Below are positions 52,063-60,763 of a stretch of 64,000 nucleotides of DNA, piece by piece. The notes beneath the pieces are model-generated. The model did not search any database. It was given only the letters and a program-made list of their open reading frames with translations, and was not told the origin of the DNA. The position numbers and the translations under genes are program-made. Source of the stretch: Bacteroidales bacterium UBA5197 (GTDB lineage: Bacteria > Bacteroidota > Bacteroidia > Bacteroidales > Lentimicrobiaceae); contig DHVX01000084.1 in NCBI GenBank assembly GCA_002412885.1, forward strand, positions 80,943 through 144,942, written 5' to 3'. Every line of letters starts with the position of its first letter. The first letter of the stretch is position 1.

Positions 52063-52135
52063 GAGTTTTTAATTGGTTGAAATACAGAATTTAACAGTTA
52101 AATTGCACATATTTGTATGCAAAATTGCATCATCA

Positions 52136-52153
52136 ATGTTCGTAACCGGACAT
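52136..52153. promoter_or_regulatory. Palindromic operator TGTTCG-N4-CGGACA (copy 2)
   Basis: ATGTTCG-TAAC-CGGACAT, the same half-sites and 4-base spacer as copy 1 at 48605-48624. Its centre is 82 bp upstream of the TGGCAT element, one helical turn closer than copy 1. Confidence 0.65.
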
Positions 52154-52279
52154 AGAATTACCGGATTACACAGAACATCAGAAACCAGTAAAAGTTTACA
52201 TAATTGTCAGGTGAAACTTATTAAGGTGTTTTTGATTGATATAATGGAATTTAGATAATTGCCAGCTAAAGGATCTTGC

Positions 52280-52362
52280 ATCATACTTGATGCCACTAAA
52301 ACACAAAAACACAGAACTCGCTTTGTGTAACCTGGAGTCTTTGTGACTTTGTGGCAAGAAAA
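52280..52362. repeat. TTTGTG-type degenerate repeat remnant
   Basis: Contains AAACACAAAAACACAGAACTC, then GCTTTGTGTAACCTGGAG and TCTTTGTGACTTTGTGGCAAG, i.e. TTTGTG three times within about 35 bp and its complement just before. No gene between 52048 and 52367 besides this and the regulatory sites. Confidence 0.5.
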
Positions 52363-52367
52363 TTTTC

Positions 52368-52856
52368 TTACTGAAAGAGTCCTTCCCCCGAATTTGATTT
52401 CTCCAGCTTCAGCAGCCATTCTTTTCGCCAAAGCCCTCCGCCATATCCGGTAAGTTTTCCGTTAGCTCCGATTACCCGGTGACAAGGAATAATAATGGAA
52501 ACCGGGTTTGATCCATTGGCCAGCCCCACTGCCCTGGCTCCATTCTTAATGCCCATTCTATTTGCAATATCGCCGTAGGAAATGGTTTTCCCGTAAGGAA
52601 TCTCCAAAAGGATTTGCCAGACTTTCAGTTGAAAAGGAGTTCCCTCAGGTTTTACAGAGATATTGAACTCATGGCATTCGCCGCTGAAATATGATTTCAA
52701 CTGAGCAGTGGCTTCCGAAAGAGAATCCGGAATGTTCTCCGTATGGTCCACATCGCGAAAGTACAAGCTGGATATTATTCCACCTTTGCCGGTTAATTCA
52801 ATACATCCGACAGGCGAATTGAAGAAAGCGGTTTCAGAAGTGACCTCAGAATCCAT
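52368..52856 (-). CDS. ogt: Methylated-DNA-[protein]-cysteine S-methyltransferase
   Basis: 162 aa suicide repair protein that takes O6-methyl from guanine onto its Cys. The active site is PCHRVIG with Cys125; GTPFQLKVWQILLEIPYGKTISYGDIA and RAVGLANGSNP are the DNA-binding and Asn-hinge segments. Normal length for the Ogt type. Its ATG lies inside the end of the YfcC gene (11-bp overlap), so translation is coupled. Confidence 0.95.
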   Translation of the reverse strand: MDSEVTSETAFFNSPVGCIELTGKGGIISSLYFRDVDHTENIPDSLSEATAQLKSYFSGECHEFNISVKPEGTPFQLKVWQILLEIPYGKTISYGDIANRMGIKNGARAVGLANGSNPVSIIIPCHRVIGANGKLTGYGGGLWRKEWLLKLEKSNSGEGLFQ

Positions 52857-54447
52857 TAAGCTCCATAGTTACAGTGGGAATCAGCAATAAAAATCCAAGA
52901 ATTACCAGAATAATCATCAGCGGAGTGACCCATTTTACCCATTTATTGAAAGGAATTTTCGCAACGCCCAGCGCACCAATCAGCACACCCGAAGTTGGCG
53001 TAATCATATTGGTAAAACCATCGCCAAACTGAAATGCCATAACGGTTGCCTGTCTCGAAAGTCCGATAAGATCAGAAAACTGCGACATAATGGGCATGGT
53101 AAGTGCCGCTTTGGCCGATCCGGAAGGGATAAAGACATTGATGGCGGTCTGCATAAGGTACATGGTTCCTACAGTCGCAATTTTCCCCATATCAGCCATT
53201 GCGCCTGATATGTTGTGAAGCAGTGTATCAATGATCTGTCCGTTGTTAAGTATGATGATGATACCTCCCGCAAGGCCAACCACAAGGGCAGCTCCCATAA
53301 TATCTTTAACACCCTCCAGAAAGAGTTTTGTGATGGTGTTGGGCGAATAATTCATAGAAATGCCTGAAAATATTCCCAACGCAAGGAAAAGGGTGGCAAT
53401 TTCCATCACGTACCAGCCATAGCCCATCACACCAACAATCAACATTAAAATTGTAAAAGTGAGCAGGTTAAGTATAAAAAAGTGCACTGATTTGCGCAGC
53501 ATAAAATATCCGCTGATAATAAATGCAACGGCAATAACCGGAAAAACTGGCCAGATTACCGATGAATTTCCGACAGTAAGTTTTGTTGTGGTGAGTGCAA
53601 AAGCACAATAGGTAAAAACGCCCGACAGAAAAATCCAGCTGATCCATGCCGATTTCGGGGTGTTGAATTCAACTTTTTCAACGGAATCCTGCTGCCTGGA
53701 ACGCCAGTAAGCATCATCTTCATAAACCGGTGATTTTGTCGGATCTTTCTTTATTTTGTGCATGTATCTAAGGATGTATGCAATGCCAACAATGTTGATG
53801 ACCACCCAGCAGAAAAACCGGTATTCAATTCCTGAGAAAAGCGGCAGATTGGAAAGTCCCTGTGCGATACCAATGGTGAAGGGATTGAGCAGAGCCCCCG
53901 CAAATCCGAGTGAAGCCGCTACATAGCAAACATAGAGCCCGGTAATGGAATCATATCCCATGCTGATGGCCAATGGCACAAAGATGATCACGAAGGCAAT
54001 GGTTTCTTCGCTCATACCAAAAGTAGCGCCAAACACACTGAATAGCAATACGATAAGGGTAATGATAATGTTGTCAACGCCCAGTTTACGGATGGTGCGG
54101 TTATTTTCGAGGCGGCGTGCCCTTCCCAGAAATGAGAGAATTCCCACATCAATGGCTTTGCTGTGGTTCATAATCCAGAATGCGCCACCGATCATCAAAA
54201 TAAAAACGATAATGTCGGCTTTGTCAACAAATCCATCAAAAAATGCTGAAAATACCTGCCAGGTTTGAGGTTGGCTTTCGGTGTAAGTGAATGAGTCGTC
54301 GGCAATGACTTCGCGTTCAGTGCCTCCTATTTCCACAATTGTGCGTTCGAAACGGCCCCCGGGAATTATCCAGGTGAGCACTGCCGCAAAAAGAATAAGA
54401 TAAAAAATGATAACGTAGGTGTGCGGGAACTTTCTTGCCTTTGCCAT
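52846..54447 (-). CDS. YfcC-type (DcuC/ArcD superfamily) membrane transporter
   Basis: 533 aa, about 12 hydrophobic segments. The start KFPHTYVIIFYLILFAAVLTWIIPGG and the segments GGAFWIMNHSKAIDVGI, FGATFGMSEETIAFV and PSGSAKAALTMPIMSQFSDLIGLSRQATVMAFQFGDGFTN are typical of the YfcC/C4-dicarboxylate-carrier group. It probably exchanges basic amino acids or dicarboxylates; substrate unknown. Translationally coupled to the downstream methyltransferase. Exact -7 box at 54467-54474. Confidence 0.88.
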   Translation of the reverse strand: MAKARKFPHTYVIIFYLILFAAVLTWIIPGGRFERTIVEIGGTEREVIADDSFTYTESQPQTWQVFSAFFDGFVDKADIIVFILMIGGAFWIMNHSKAIDVGILSFLGRARRLENNRTIRKLGVDNIIITLIVLLFSVFGATFGMSEETIAFVIIFVPLAISMGYDSITGLYVCYVAASLGFAGALLNPFTIGIAQGLSNLPLFSGIEYRFFCWVVINIVGIAYILRYMHKIKKDPTKSPVYEDDAYWRSRQQDSVEKVEFNTPKSAWISWIFLSGVFTYCAFALTTTKLTVGNSSVIWPVFPVIAVAFIISGYFMLRKSVHFFILNLLTFTILMLIVGVMGYGWYVMEIATLFLALGIFSGISMNYSPNTITKLFLEGVKDIMGAALVVGLAGGIIIILNNGQIIDTLLHNISGAMADMGKIATVGTMYLMQTAINVFIPSGSAKAALTMPIMSQFSDLIGLSRQATVMAFQFGDGFTNMITPTSGVLIGALGVAKIPFNKWVKWVTPLMIILVILGFLLLIPTVTMELNGF

Positions 54448-54466
54448 ATAATTTTACATTAGTAGG

Positions 54467-54474
54467 CAAAAATA
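54467..54474 (-). promoter_or_regulatory. -7 box of the YfcC-type gene
   Basis: The - strand reads TATTTTTG, an exact consensus match 20 bp before the ATG. Confidence 0.5.
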
Positions 54475-54499
54475 AAAATTCCTTTAGATATCCGGCAGA

Positions 54500-55651
54500 T
54501 TATCTGAACCGGAGCGTGATATTAACAATTTCGGGACGATGACCAACCCTTACCGGGGGTCCCCAGCCTCCAAATCCTGTTGATACATAAAAATGTGAAT
54601 CGCCCTTTTGCTTATAGCCAGTGCTTACTTCGTAAATTGCCTTGGTAATGTAGTTCAATGGCCAGAGTTGTCCATGGTGGGTGTGCCCCGATAGCTGAAG
54701 ATCAATGCCGGCTTCGGTTGCTTTGTTCAGTTCATACGGCTGATGATCGAGCAGAATAACCGGAAAGCTCATGTCGGTATTTCGGAGCAGTTCTTTTACT
54801 TCCAGTCTGTTTCTTCCGCTGAAACGGCTTTTTTCGCGGTCTTCGCGACCAGCAACATAAAATGCATCGCCAATTTTTACTACGCTGTCGCGAAGCATTG
54901 TAATTCCGTGAGCTTCAAGGTATTTGACGGCCTGTTCTGCACCGCCAATATATTCATGGTTACCGGTTACGCCATAAACACCGAGCGGAGCAGAAAGCAT
55001 TTTAAGCGATTTGCCAAGGTTTTGCCTGATTACGGGCGCAAGATCTTCATCAACTATGTCACCGGCAAAAAGGATGATATCGGGTTTCAGGCTGTTGATG
55101 GTGTTCACCAGTTTTTCCGTTCGTCTGGGTCCGATCAATGTACCCATGTGGATATCAGAAGCCATAACAATATTCAGCTCTTTAAGTCCGTTGGCTCCTT
55201 TGGGAATATCGATGGTAAGGTTGTTTATGCGTGGATTTATGGCGTTGATGTGGCCGGCAATCAGAATAACAGCCACTGCCGACATCCACAGATACAGCAT
55301 GTTAAGTTTTGCCTGCGGGGAGTGCAGCAATTGAGGAAGAAAGCCGGTAAAATGATCGGCCACACGGATAATATCCACAAGCAGAACAAAAAGGAAGCTG
55401 TAGAACATTGCGGCCAGCCAGAATGAGCCGACCCAGTTCAATGCATCGCTGAATACAGAAAGGTAGGCTCTTTCAAGAAACCGACCTGCAACATAAGCGA
55501 CAACCAATAAAATAAATCCCCATTTAAACCATATCCGTATGCCGCTGTCGGCTGGTATGGCCTGCATTGCCCTGGAGTAAATGTAGTAGTTGACGGAGGA
55601 ATAAATCAGCATCACTATGCTGAAGAAGATGAGGAATTGATAGGATTTCAT
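54500..55651 (-). CDS. Membrane-anchored calcineurin-type metallophosphoesterase (YkuE-like)
   Basis: 383 aa: four N-terminal membrane helices (to about residue 145), then a two-metal phosphoesterase domain with VMASDIHMGTLIG (D-x-H), FAGDIVDEDL (GDxxD), GVTGNHEY (GNHE), LLDHQP and LSGHTHHGQLWP (GHTH). The set of metal ligands is complete. Substrates in the family include lipid-linked phosphates (UDP-diacylglucosamine-type) and others; this one is unknown. Monocistronic. Confidence 0.92.
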   Translation of the reverse strand: MKSYQFLIFFSIVMLIYSSVNYYIYSRAMQAIPADSGIRIWFKWGFILLVVAYVAGRFLERAYLSVFSDALNWVGSFWLAAMFYSFLFVLLVDIIRVADHFTGFLPQLLHSPQAKLNMLYLWMSAVAVILIAGHINAINPRINNLTIDIPKGANGLKELNIVMASDIHMGTLIGPRRTEKLVNTINSLKPDIILFAGDIVDEDLAPVIRQNLGKSLKMLSAPLGVYGVTGNHEYIGGAEQAVKYLEAHGITMLRDSVVKIGDAFYVAGREDREKSRFSGRNRLEVKELLRNTDMSFPVILLDHQPYELNKATEAGIDLQLSGHTHHGQLWPLNYITKAIYEVSTGYKQKGDSHFYVSTGFGGWGPPVRVGHRPEIVNITLRFR

Positions 55652-55783
55652 TATTCGGTAAGTTGTTTCAGGGTCGTATTAACAGATTTGCGGAAAATTA
55701 GTTTTGATTCGGGATGATTGCTTTAATTCCCCTGGCAATGTTAAAAACGATTTGCTTACTTTTACAGTGAAAAAAAAAGCAAA

Positions 55784-56824
55784 ATGAGAATTGAATATGA
55801 GATTAAACTGGGCTTTAAAGATGTGATGTTCAGGCCCAAGCGTTCCACGTTAAAAAGCAGATCACTGGTAAAACTAGAGCGCACTTTTCGCTTGCTGCAC
55901 AATCAAACCGAATGGACCGGTATTCCCATAATGGCTGCCAACATGGATACAGTGGGTACTTTCGAAATGGCACTTGCACTGTTTAAAATGAAGATGTTTA
56001 CTGCCATTCACAAACATTACTCACCTGAAGAATGGAATCAATTCCTGCGCACAGCACCTGACGGAATTGAGAATTACATAGCCATCAGCACTGGAACAGG
56101 GCCAAAGGATCTGGAAAAACTGACCCTTGTTTTTAATGCCAACCCCAAACTTAAGTTCCTTTGCATTGATGTTGCCAATGGCTATTCCGAGCATTTCGTG
56201 GCTTTTGTAAGTCAGGCGCGCAAAAAGTTTCACGACAAGATTATCATTGCCGGCAATGTGGTAACCGGTGAAATGGTTGAAGAATTGTTGCTCTCCGGTG
56301 CCGATATCATTAAAGTTGGAATAGGGCCGGGTTCAGTTTGCACCACCCGGGTGAAAACCGGCGTGGGTTATCCTCAGCTTTCGGCCATCATTGAGTGTGC
56401 CGATGCAGCTCACGGTTTGGGCGGTCACATCATCAGTGATGGCGGCTGTGTTACACCCGGTGATGTAGCCAAAGCATTTGGCGCCGGAGCTGATTTTGTG
56501 ATGCTTGGCGGAATGTTAGCCGGCCACGATGAAAGCGGAGGTGAACTGGTTGAAAAAGATGGCAAAAAGCTGAAATTGTTTTATGGCATGAGTTCAATGA
56601 CAGCCATGGAAAAACACAATGGTGGTGTGGCAGATTATCGCGCCAGCGAAGGAAAAACTGTGGAAGTGCCTTACCGCGGAAATGTTGAGAATACTGTGCT
56701 TGATATTCTTGGTGGTTTGCGCAGCACCTGCACTTATGTGGGCGCATCCCAACTGAAAGAGCTGAGCAAACGAACCACTTTTATCAGGGTTGCCGAGCAG
56801 GAGAATCAGAGTTACAACGGGTAA
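55784..56824 (+). CDS. guaC: GMP reductase
   Basis: 346 aa, NADPH-dependent deamination of GMP to IMP in purine salvage. IMPDH/GMPR barrel without CBS insert; catalytic Cys186 in GIGPGSVCTTR, at the same number as in E. coli GuaC. FKDVMFRPKRSTLKSRS at the N-terminus, SDGGCVTPGDVAKAFGAGADFVMLGGMLAGH and FYGMSSMTAMEKHNGGVADYRASEG (mobile flap) are GuaC-type rather than GuaB. A TACTTTTA near-consensus box lies at 55757-55764. Confidence 0.96.
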   Translation: MRIEYEIKLGFKDVMFRPKRSTLKSRSLVKLERTFRLLHNQTEWTGIPIMAANMDTVGTFEMALALFKMKMFTAIHKHYSPEEWNQFLRTAPDGIENYIAISTGTGPKDLEKLTLVFNANPKLKFLCIDVANGYSEHFVAFVSQARKKFHDKIIIAGNVVTGEMVEELLLSGADIIKVGIGPGSVCTTRVKTGVGYPQLSAIIECADAAHGLGGHIISDGGCVTPGDVAKAFGAGADFVMLGGMLAGHDESGGELVEKDGKKLKLFYGMSSMTAMEKHNGGVADYRASEGKTVEVPYRGNVENTVLDILGGLRSTCTYVGASQLKELSKRTTFIRVAEQENQSYNG

Positions 56825-56855
56825 GAAAAATTTTGGCTAACTATTTTTGAAAGTC

Positions 56856-56892
56856 AGGGTTTGACTTGCTTGTTCCCAATTAATCAAACCCT
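56856..56892. terminator. Hairpin between convergent guaC and aldehyde oxidoreductase genes
   Basis: AGGGTTTGA (56856-56864) and TCAAACCCT (56884-56892) form a perfect 9-bp stem with a 19-base loop. No T run, so a weak terminator or mRNA end structure for the convergent pair. Confidence 0.5.
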
Positions 56893-56916
56893 TACCTGCG
56901 GATTTTTAGTTTAGCT

Positions 56917-58785
56917 TCAGTTAAACTCACTCAGCGATTCCTGCACGCCTTTATGTATTTCGTACCAGAAGTCAAGTGAGGCTTCTTTTTCGTTTGTTTC
57001 GAAAGCATTAAGCCATTTTATGAACTCCGGGCTATCAAGACCTTCTTCTTTTTTCCTTTTCAGAAAGCTGAAGATAAAGTTGAAGTTTCGCTCTGATTCC
57101 CAGAAAACCGAACTGTTTCTTCCATTAATCCGGCTGGCGGTATATTTTATGGATTCCAGATACTTATCTCCAAGTCCGTAAAGCGATTCTATTATTTCGG
57201 GCACCATCTCCTCGGCCCACATCCTGTGGAAGCGGCAGATTCCCATATTGTCAATAACCAGTTCGGCCATCATTCGAGAAGCATTGATACGACCCAGTTC
57301 GCGGGGAGCCACAAACTCATCGCCATAATACATATAATATTTCCCCATGATGGACATTGGCGAAAGTGCACCCGGTGTCCAGTATTGATTGGGAACCATC
57401 CAGCCTTTGCGGGCATAGGCGGTATAAACAAAACGGTTGAGCAGGTTGATTCCTTTACTCCGTGAGAGGCGTCTGGCATATTTACGGGCACCTTCGCTCA
57501 GATCAATTTTTTTAAGAACGATGCTGTCGAGGATTTCGCAACCCAGCAAGGCATTGTGCATCGAATCTTTCACCACATCAAAGCCTTTCTGGCTGAAAAC
57601 CGGTTTCAGGGTAACGCCCAGATCAGCAGGATCAAGCAACCCTTCGTCGAGGCATTCCATCAGCCATGAAATAACTCCACCTACTGAAATCGCATCAAAT
57701 CCATACATATCGGCATGGTGGTTGAGCTTTTCGGCAGCGCGCTGATCAAATATTCCGCTCAGTGGTCCCATGGTTTGGTAGGGCTCATAGTCTTTTTTGT
57801 ATTCTTCGTTCATTTTTTTGCAAACCGCAGAACATGGTTCACCGCAGGTAAACTGCTGTTTGGTTTTGATGGTTTCCTCGTTGAATTGTTTCAGATAATG
57901 ATCCTGAATAAACTCCTTGTGAACTTTAAGCCTTTCTTCTTTGCTCCAATTCATTGATTTATAATTGAAAGCCAGCAGTTTATTGCCCATGGTGGCATAG
58001 TTTACCCCAAATGTGCCGCCGGTATCAAAGTTGGGATCGAAACGGTATTTTGTAGTGATTTCCAGATCTTTGGCTGCCAGTTTTTTGGCATATTTATTTT
58101 CGAACCACTCATCGGCCACTTTGCGGTCGCGGAAATCTTCATCAATGTGGGTTCCTCCATAAATAATGGCAGCAATGCCGTGTTCCTGAAGCAATGACGA
58201 TCCAAAGCCACCTCTTCCTGCCCAGGTATCGACATAGGATAAAGCACCGCGCTTTACCGGTACCGAGGCAATACCGCCGAAGTCTGTAGATAGTGCCGCA
58301 GGACCCGTTGCCAGAATTCGGGGATCATTTTCGTAACGCGAACGGTAATTCGAAAAAACGTAATCCATCATCGAATAGATGCCGCCGCGGCCTTGTTCCC
58401 AGATGTTTTTCAATTCGATAGGTGCTATTTCCACCTGAATTTCTTCCCCGTGAATACGGTTCAGGTAAAGTACCGAAGGAACCGGTGCTTTTCCAACAAT
58501 GGAGAGCATATTGATGCCAAGATCATCAAAAATAAGCCCGGCACCACCCATAGAGGAAACGTAAAACCCTCCCCAGCATGGCGAAAAGCCAGTGAATATC
58601 AAACGGTTTGAGCCAGGAAAGATTGATCCCGCCAGCAATCCTGTGCCAATGTTCAGACTCTTATATTTTCCCGAAAGGTGAAGGCCGAGATCAACCGGCC
58701 CGAAGAAATCACCAACCTTGTATTTTTTTGTCCGGTAAAACGAGTCACTGGCATTAACAAACAGTACTTTAAGATTTGAGTCCAT
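56917..58785 (-). CDS. Tungsten-dependent aldehyde:ferredoxin oxidoreductase family protein
   Basis: 622 aa, AOR-family length. N-terminal AOR domain with NIGTGLLAGSIFPGSNRLIFTGFSPCWGGFYVSSMGGAG (pterin binding) and DTWAGRGGFGSSL. The Fe4S4 ligands appear as Cys314, Cys318 and Cys322 (spacing C-X3-C-X3-C rather than the usual C-X2-C-X3-C) plus a Cys near 517 in GICRFHR. It oxidises aldehydes to acids, reducing ferredoxin; substrate unknown. No molybdopterin gene or ferredoxin partner is beside it in the window. Exact -7 box upstream. Confidence 0.9.
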   Translation of the reverse strand: MDSNLKVLFVNASDSFYRTKKYKVGDFFGPVDLGLHLSGKYKSLNIGTGLLAGSIFPGSNRLIFTGFSPCWGGFYVSSMGGAGLIFDDLGINMLSIVGKAPVPSVLYLNRIHGEEIQVEIAPIELKNIWEQGRGGIYSMMDYVFSNYRSRYENDPRILATGPAALSTDFGGIASVPVKRGALSYVDTWAGRGGFGSSLLQEHGIAAIIYGGTHIDEDFRDRKVADEWFENKYAKKLAAKDLEITTKYRFDPNFDTGGTFGVNYATMGNKLLAFNYKSMNWSKEERLKVHKEFIQDHYLKQFNEETIKTKQQFTCGEPCSAVCKKMNEEYKKDYEPYQTMGPLSGIFDQRAAEKLNHHADMYGFDAISVGGVISWLMECLDEGLLDPADLGVTLKPVFSQKGFDVVKDSMHNALLGCEILDSIVLKKIDLSEGARKYARRLSRSKGINLLNRFVYTAYARKGWMVPNQYWTPGALSPMSIMGKYYMYYGDEFVAPRELGRINASRMMAELVIDNMGICRFHRMWAEEMVPEIIESLYGLGDKYLESIKYTASRINGRNSSVFWESERNFNFIFSFLKRKKEEGLDSPEFIKWLNAFETNEKEASLDFWYEIHKGVQESLSEFN

Positions 58786-58813
58786 AGGAGGGAAGGGTAA
58801 GAGAAATAAAATC

Positions 58814-58821
58814 CAAAGTTA
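58814..58821 (-). promoter_or_regulatory. -7 box of the aldehyde oxidoreductase gene
   Basis: The - strand reads TAACTTTG, exact TAnnTTTG, 29 bp before the ATG. Confidence 0.5.
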
Positions 58822-58893
58822 AGCAATGCCTGATTTTTCGGGGAAAGTTTATTGATAAAGTTCATTATCCATGTCACGGAATTTTAGAATGAC

Positions 58894-58935
58894 AAAAAAC
58901 CGGAGAAAAGCATTAAAGCTTTCCCCCGGTTTTTT
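58894..58935. terminator. Terminator after the DUF4476 gene
   Basis: AAAAAACCGG (58894-58903) pairs with CCGGTTTTTT (58926-58935), with an inner AAAGC/GCTTT helix. Symmetrical, so functional on either strand; on - it ends the DUF4476 transcript before the aldehyde oxidoreductase promoter. Confidence 0.85.
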
Positions 58936-58959
58936 AAGGGTTTAATTCTGGAAATCCTT

Positions 58960-60042
58960 TTATTTCCCTTCCAGAAATTTCATCAGATTTTCCTTGCTAC
59001 TGCTGAATGAGAATACATCGGCTACCTGATAATAGTTATCACGGTCGATGGTGTAATCCCACGCATATTTGGCAATTTCGAGGCGGGAATCGTCGAAGCT
59101 GAAAAGTTTAACTATCTCCTTCACCTGCCTTGTTGTAAAACATTGTTTGCTGCGGAGAATCTGTTTGGTTAAGGTGACTTTGGTGCTGTTGAAACTCTCT
59201 TTTTTGATGGAGTTGATGATTTGTGAAAACTCTTCATCCGAAACAAAACATTGAACCGGACCTATTGGCTGAGGTGCGGGGGTTGGTCTGCTGATCATTT
59301 CGTTGTAAGCCGCTTTGTTTGGGATATGTGCAAACATTTGTGCACCAAACTGCAGATTGCCAAGATCGTAGATGGTTGAAATTGCAGTGCGGAAGAATGT
59401 CAGGCGATTTGGCTCCGATTGAAGCATGGAAGAAAGTTTCATAGCCTGTGCCACGCTTAAACAGTTATTCTGAGCCATTTGCGAAAGAAGAAGAAGTCGG
59501 TTTTGCTCAGATTTGTTGGCTGAAACCTGTGCAGCCAGTCTTAAAAAATCGTCTTCACGGATGGGATAGTTGCAGTTTGACGGGCCGCGGTAGTTCTCAA
59601 AGGCAGGATAATCGAGTGCCGGAAAATTAAGGCTGAGTGGTGGTTCGTAAGGCGGCAGGTAGTCAACCGGACGACTGTCCATGGTTTGCACGTAATCATG
59701 AAGCATAAACACTGTTGAGAAATAGGCAAATGCATCGTACACGAAATAGTAATTTTCCTGATCAACCGTGTTGTGCCATGCTGCTTTTGCGAATTCCAGG
59801 CGACTGTAATCATCTATAAACTGATCGGCCAATGATTTTACCTGCATCACCGAAAGGCAATTTTTGGAAGCAATGGCGATGGCAACCTGAAGCCTCAGTT
59901 CTTCGGTGGGTTGCAAAGTAACAGAGCGTTGCTTCTGTTTGAAAATATGATCGGGAAGTGGCACATCGCAGCGTTGGGGTCTCTGACCTGATGCAAAAAA
60001 CACCGGCAACAAAAGGAGAAGGGTAAATAGTCTGGCTTTCAT
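58960..60042 (-). CDS. Exported protein with three DUF4476 repeats
   Basis: 360 aa with signal peptide (to FFASGQ, residue 20). Three consecutive helical repeats share one pattern: a C(L/F)(S/T)xxQ(V/A) turn (NCLSVMQVKSLADQF, NCLSVAQAMKLSSML, QCFTTRQVKEIVKLF), then xxSRLEFAKxAW-like and a closing NYY or NLQF segment. This is the DUF4476 domain, whose function is unknown. Most relatives I recall carry one copy with a separate N-terminal domain. Monocistronic, followed by a strong terminator. Confidence 0.85.
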   Translation of the reverse strand: MKARLFTLLLLLPVFFASGQRPQRCDVPLPDHIFKQKQRSVTLQPTEELRLQVAIAIASKNCLSVMQVKSLADQFIDDYSRLEFAKAAWHNTVDQENYYFVYDAFAYFSTVFMLHDYVQTMDSRPVDYLPPYEPPLSLNFPALDYPAFENYRGPSNCNYPIREDDFLRLAAQVSANKSEQNRLLLLSQMAQNNCLSVAQAMKLSSMLQSEPNRLTFFRTAISTIYDLGNLQFGAQMFAHIPNKAAYNEMISRPTPAPQPIGPVQCFVSDEEFSQIINSIKKESFNSTKVTLTKQILRSKQCFTTRQVKEIVKLFSFDDSRLEIAKYAWDYTIDRDNYYQVADVFSFSSSKENLMKFLEGK

Positions 60043-60107
60043 ATTCCTGATTGATTAAAAGTGTTTATGTTAGTATTAAGTTTCAAAGTTCAAAATTTTT
60101 CAGCCGG

Positions 60108-60575
60108 CTAACCTTTCATCCATTCAAATGTCTGGTAATGCCCGCCATTCATGCCTGCCCGCTTGTAAACTTCCTGGGCTGCAAGGTTGCTGATGTCAAC
60201 ATAAAGTCTGATTCCCGAAACATCGCTCCGCTGCATCACCATGTTTTTCACGTAATCATACATCGTGCCGAAAACACCGGATTTGCGCGATTGCGGTTGA
60301 ACATAGACCGACTGTATCCACCACACCCAGGCATTTCTCCAGTCGCTCCATTCGGGTGTAATCATCAGGCATCCGACGGCTTCACCATTTGCTTCGGCAA
60401 TGAGGTAAAACCCCCGGGACTGATCGGCAAATACAGCCTTAACTCCGGCACTTACAACATCATGTGGCAGCAGCAATTGCTCGGTTTCGTCAGCCATTTT
60501 TATCTGGCTGCCAATAATAAACGGTGCATCAGATATTTCGGCCGGCCTTACGGTGATTGCAGTTGATTTTGTCAT
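60108..60575 (-). CDS. GNAT-family N-acetyltransferase
   Basis: 155 aa from the ATG at 60575; an upstream in-frame ATG at 60608 would add 11 residues, both possible. GNAT fold: AITVRPAEISDAPFIIGSQIKMADETEQ at the N-terminus, GEAVGCLMITPEWSDWRNAWVWWIQSVYVQPQSRKSGVFGTMYDYV covering strand 4 and the acetyl-CoA loop (Q/RxxGxG-like, here RKSGVFG), and AAQEVYKRAGM near the end. Acceptor unknown. Divergent from the PurF-like gene, each with its own -7 box. Confidence 0.9.
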   Translation of the reverse strand: MTKSTAITVRPAEISDAPFIIGSQIKMADETEQLLLPHDVVSAGVKAVFADQSRGFYLIAEANGEAVGCLMITPEWSDWRNAWVWWIQSVYVQPQSRKSGVFGTMYDYVKNMVMQRSDVSGIRLYVDISNLAAQEVYKRAGMNGGHYQTFEWMKG

Positions 60576-60624
60576 AGGTTGCAGGTTCGTATTGGTTATT
60601 GCATTCATTATTAATAAGATAAGC

Positions 60625-60632
60625 CAAAAGTA
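60625..60632 (-). promoter_or_regulatory. -7 box of the GNAT gene
   Basis: The - strand reads TACTTTTG, an exact match, 17 bp before the upstream ATG (60608) and 50 bp before the preferred one. Confidence 0.45.
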
Positions 60633-60683
60633 TTCAAAAGCCAGGAATAAGGTTTTTAAAATAAAAGCAGCGGCTTATTTGTG

Positions 60684-60691
60684 TATTTTTG
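60684..60691 (+). promoter_or_regulatory. -7 box of the PurF-like gene
   Basis: TATTTTTG, exact TAnnTTTG, 73 bp before the ATG at 60764. Confidence 0.5.
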
Positions 60692-60763
60692 CACTTTCTT
60701 ACGCGGAAAGGAAACATCCATTACATCCGCAAATATAAAAGATTAACACAAACCCCCGCCTGA

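Noticed and set aside
54743..55426. 227-aa + strand frame opposite the metallophosphoesterase gene
   Set aside because: Antisense shadow: the complete metal-binding motifs are on the other strand.
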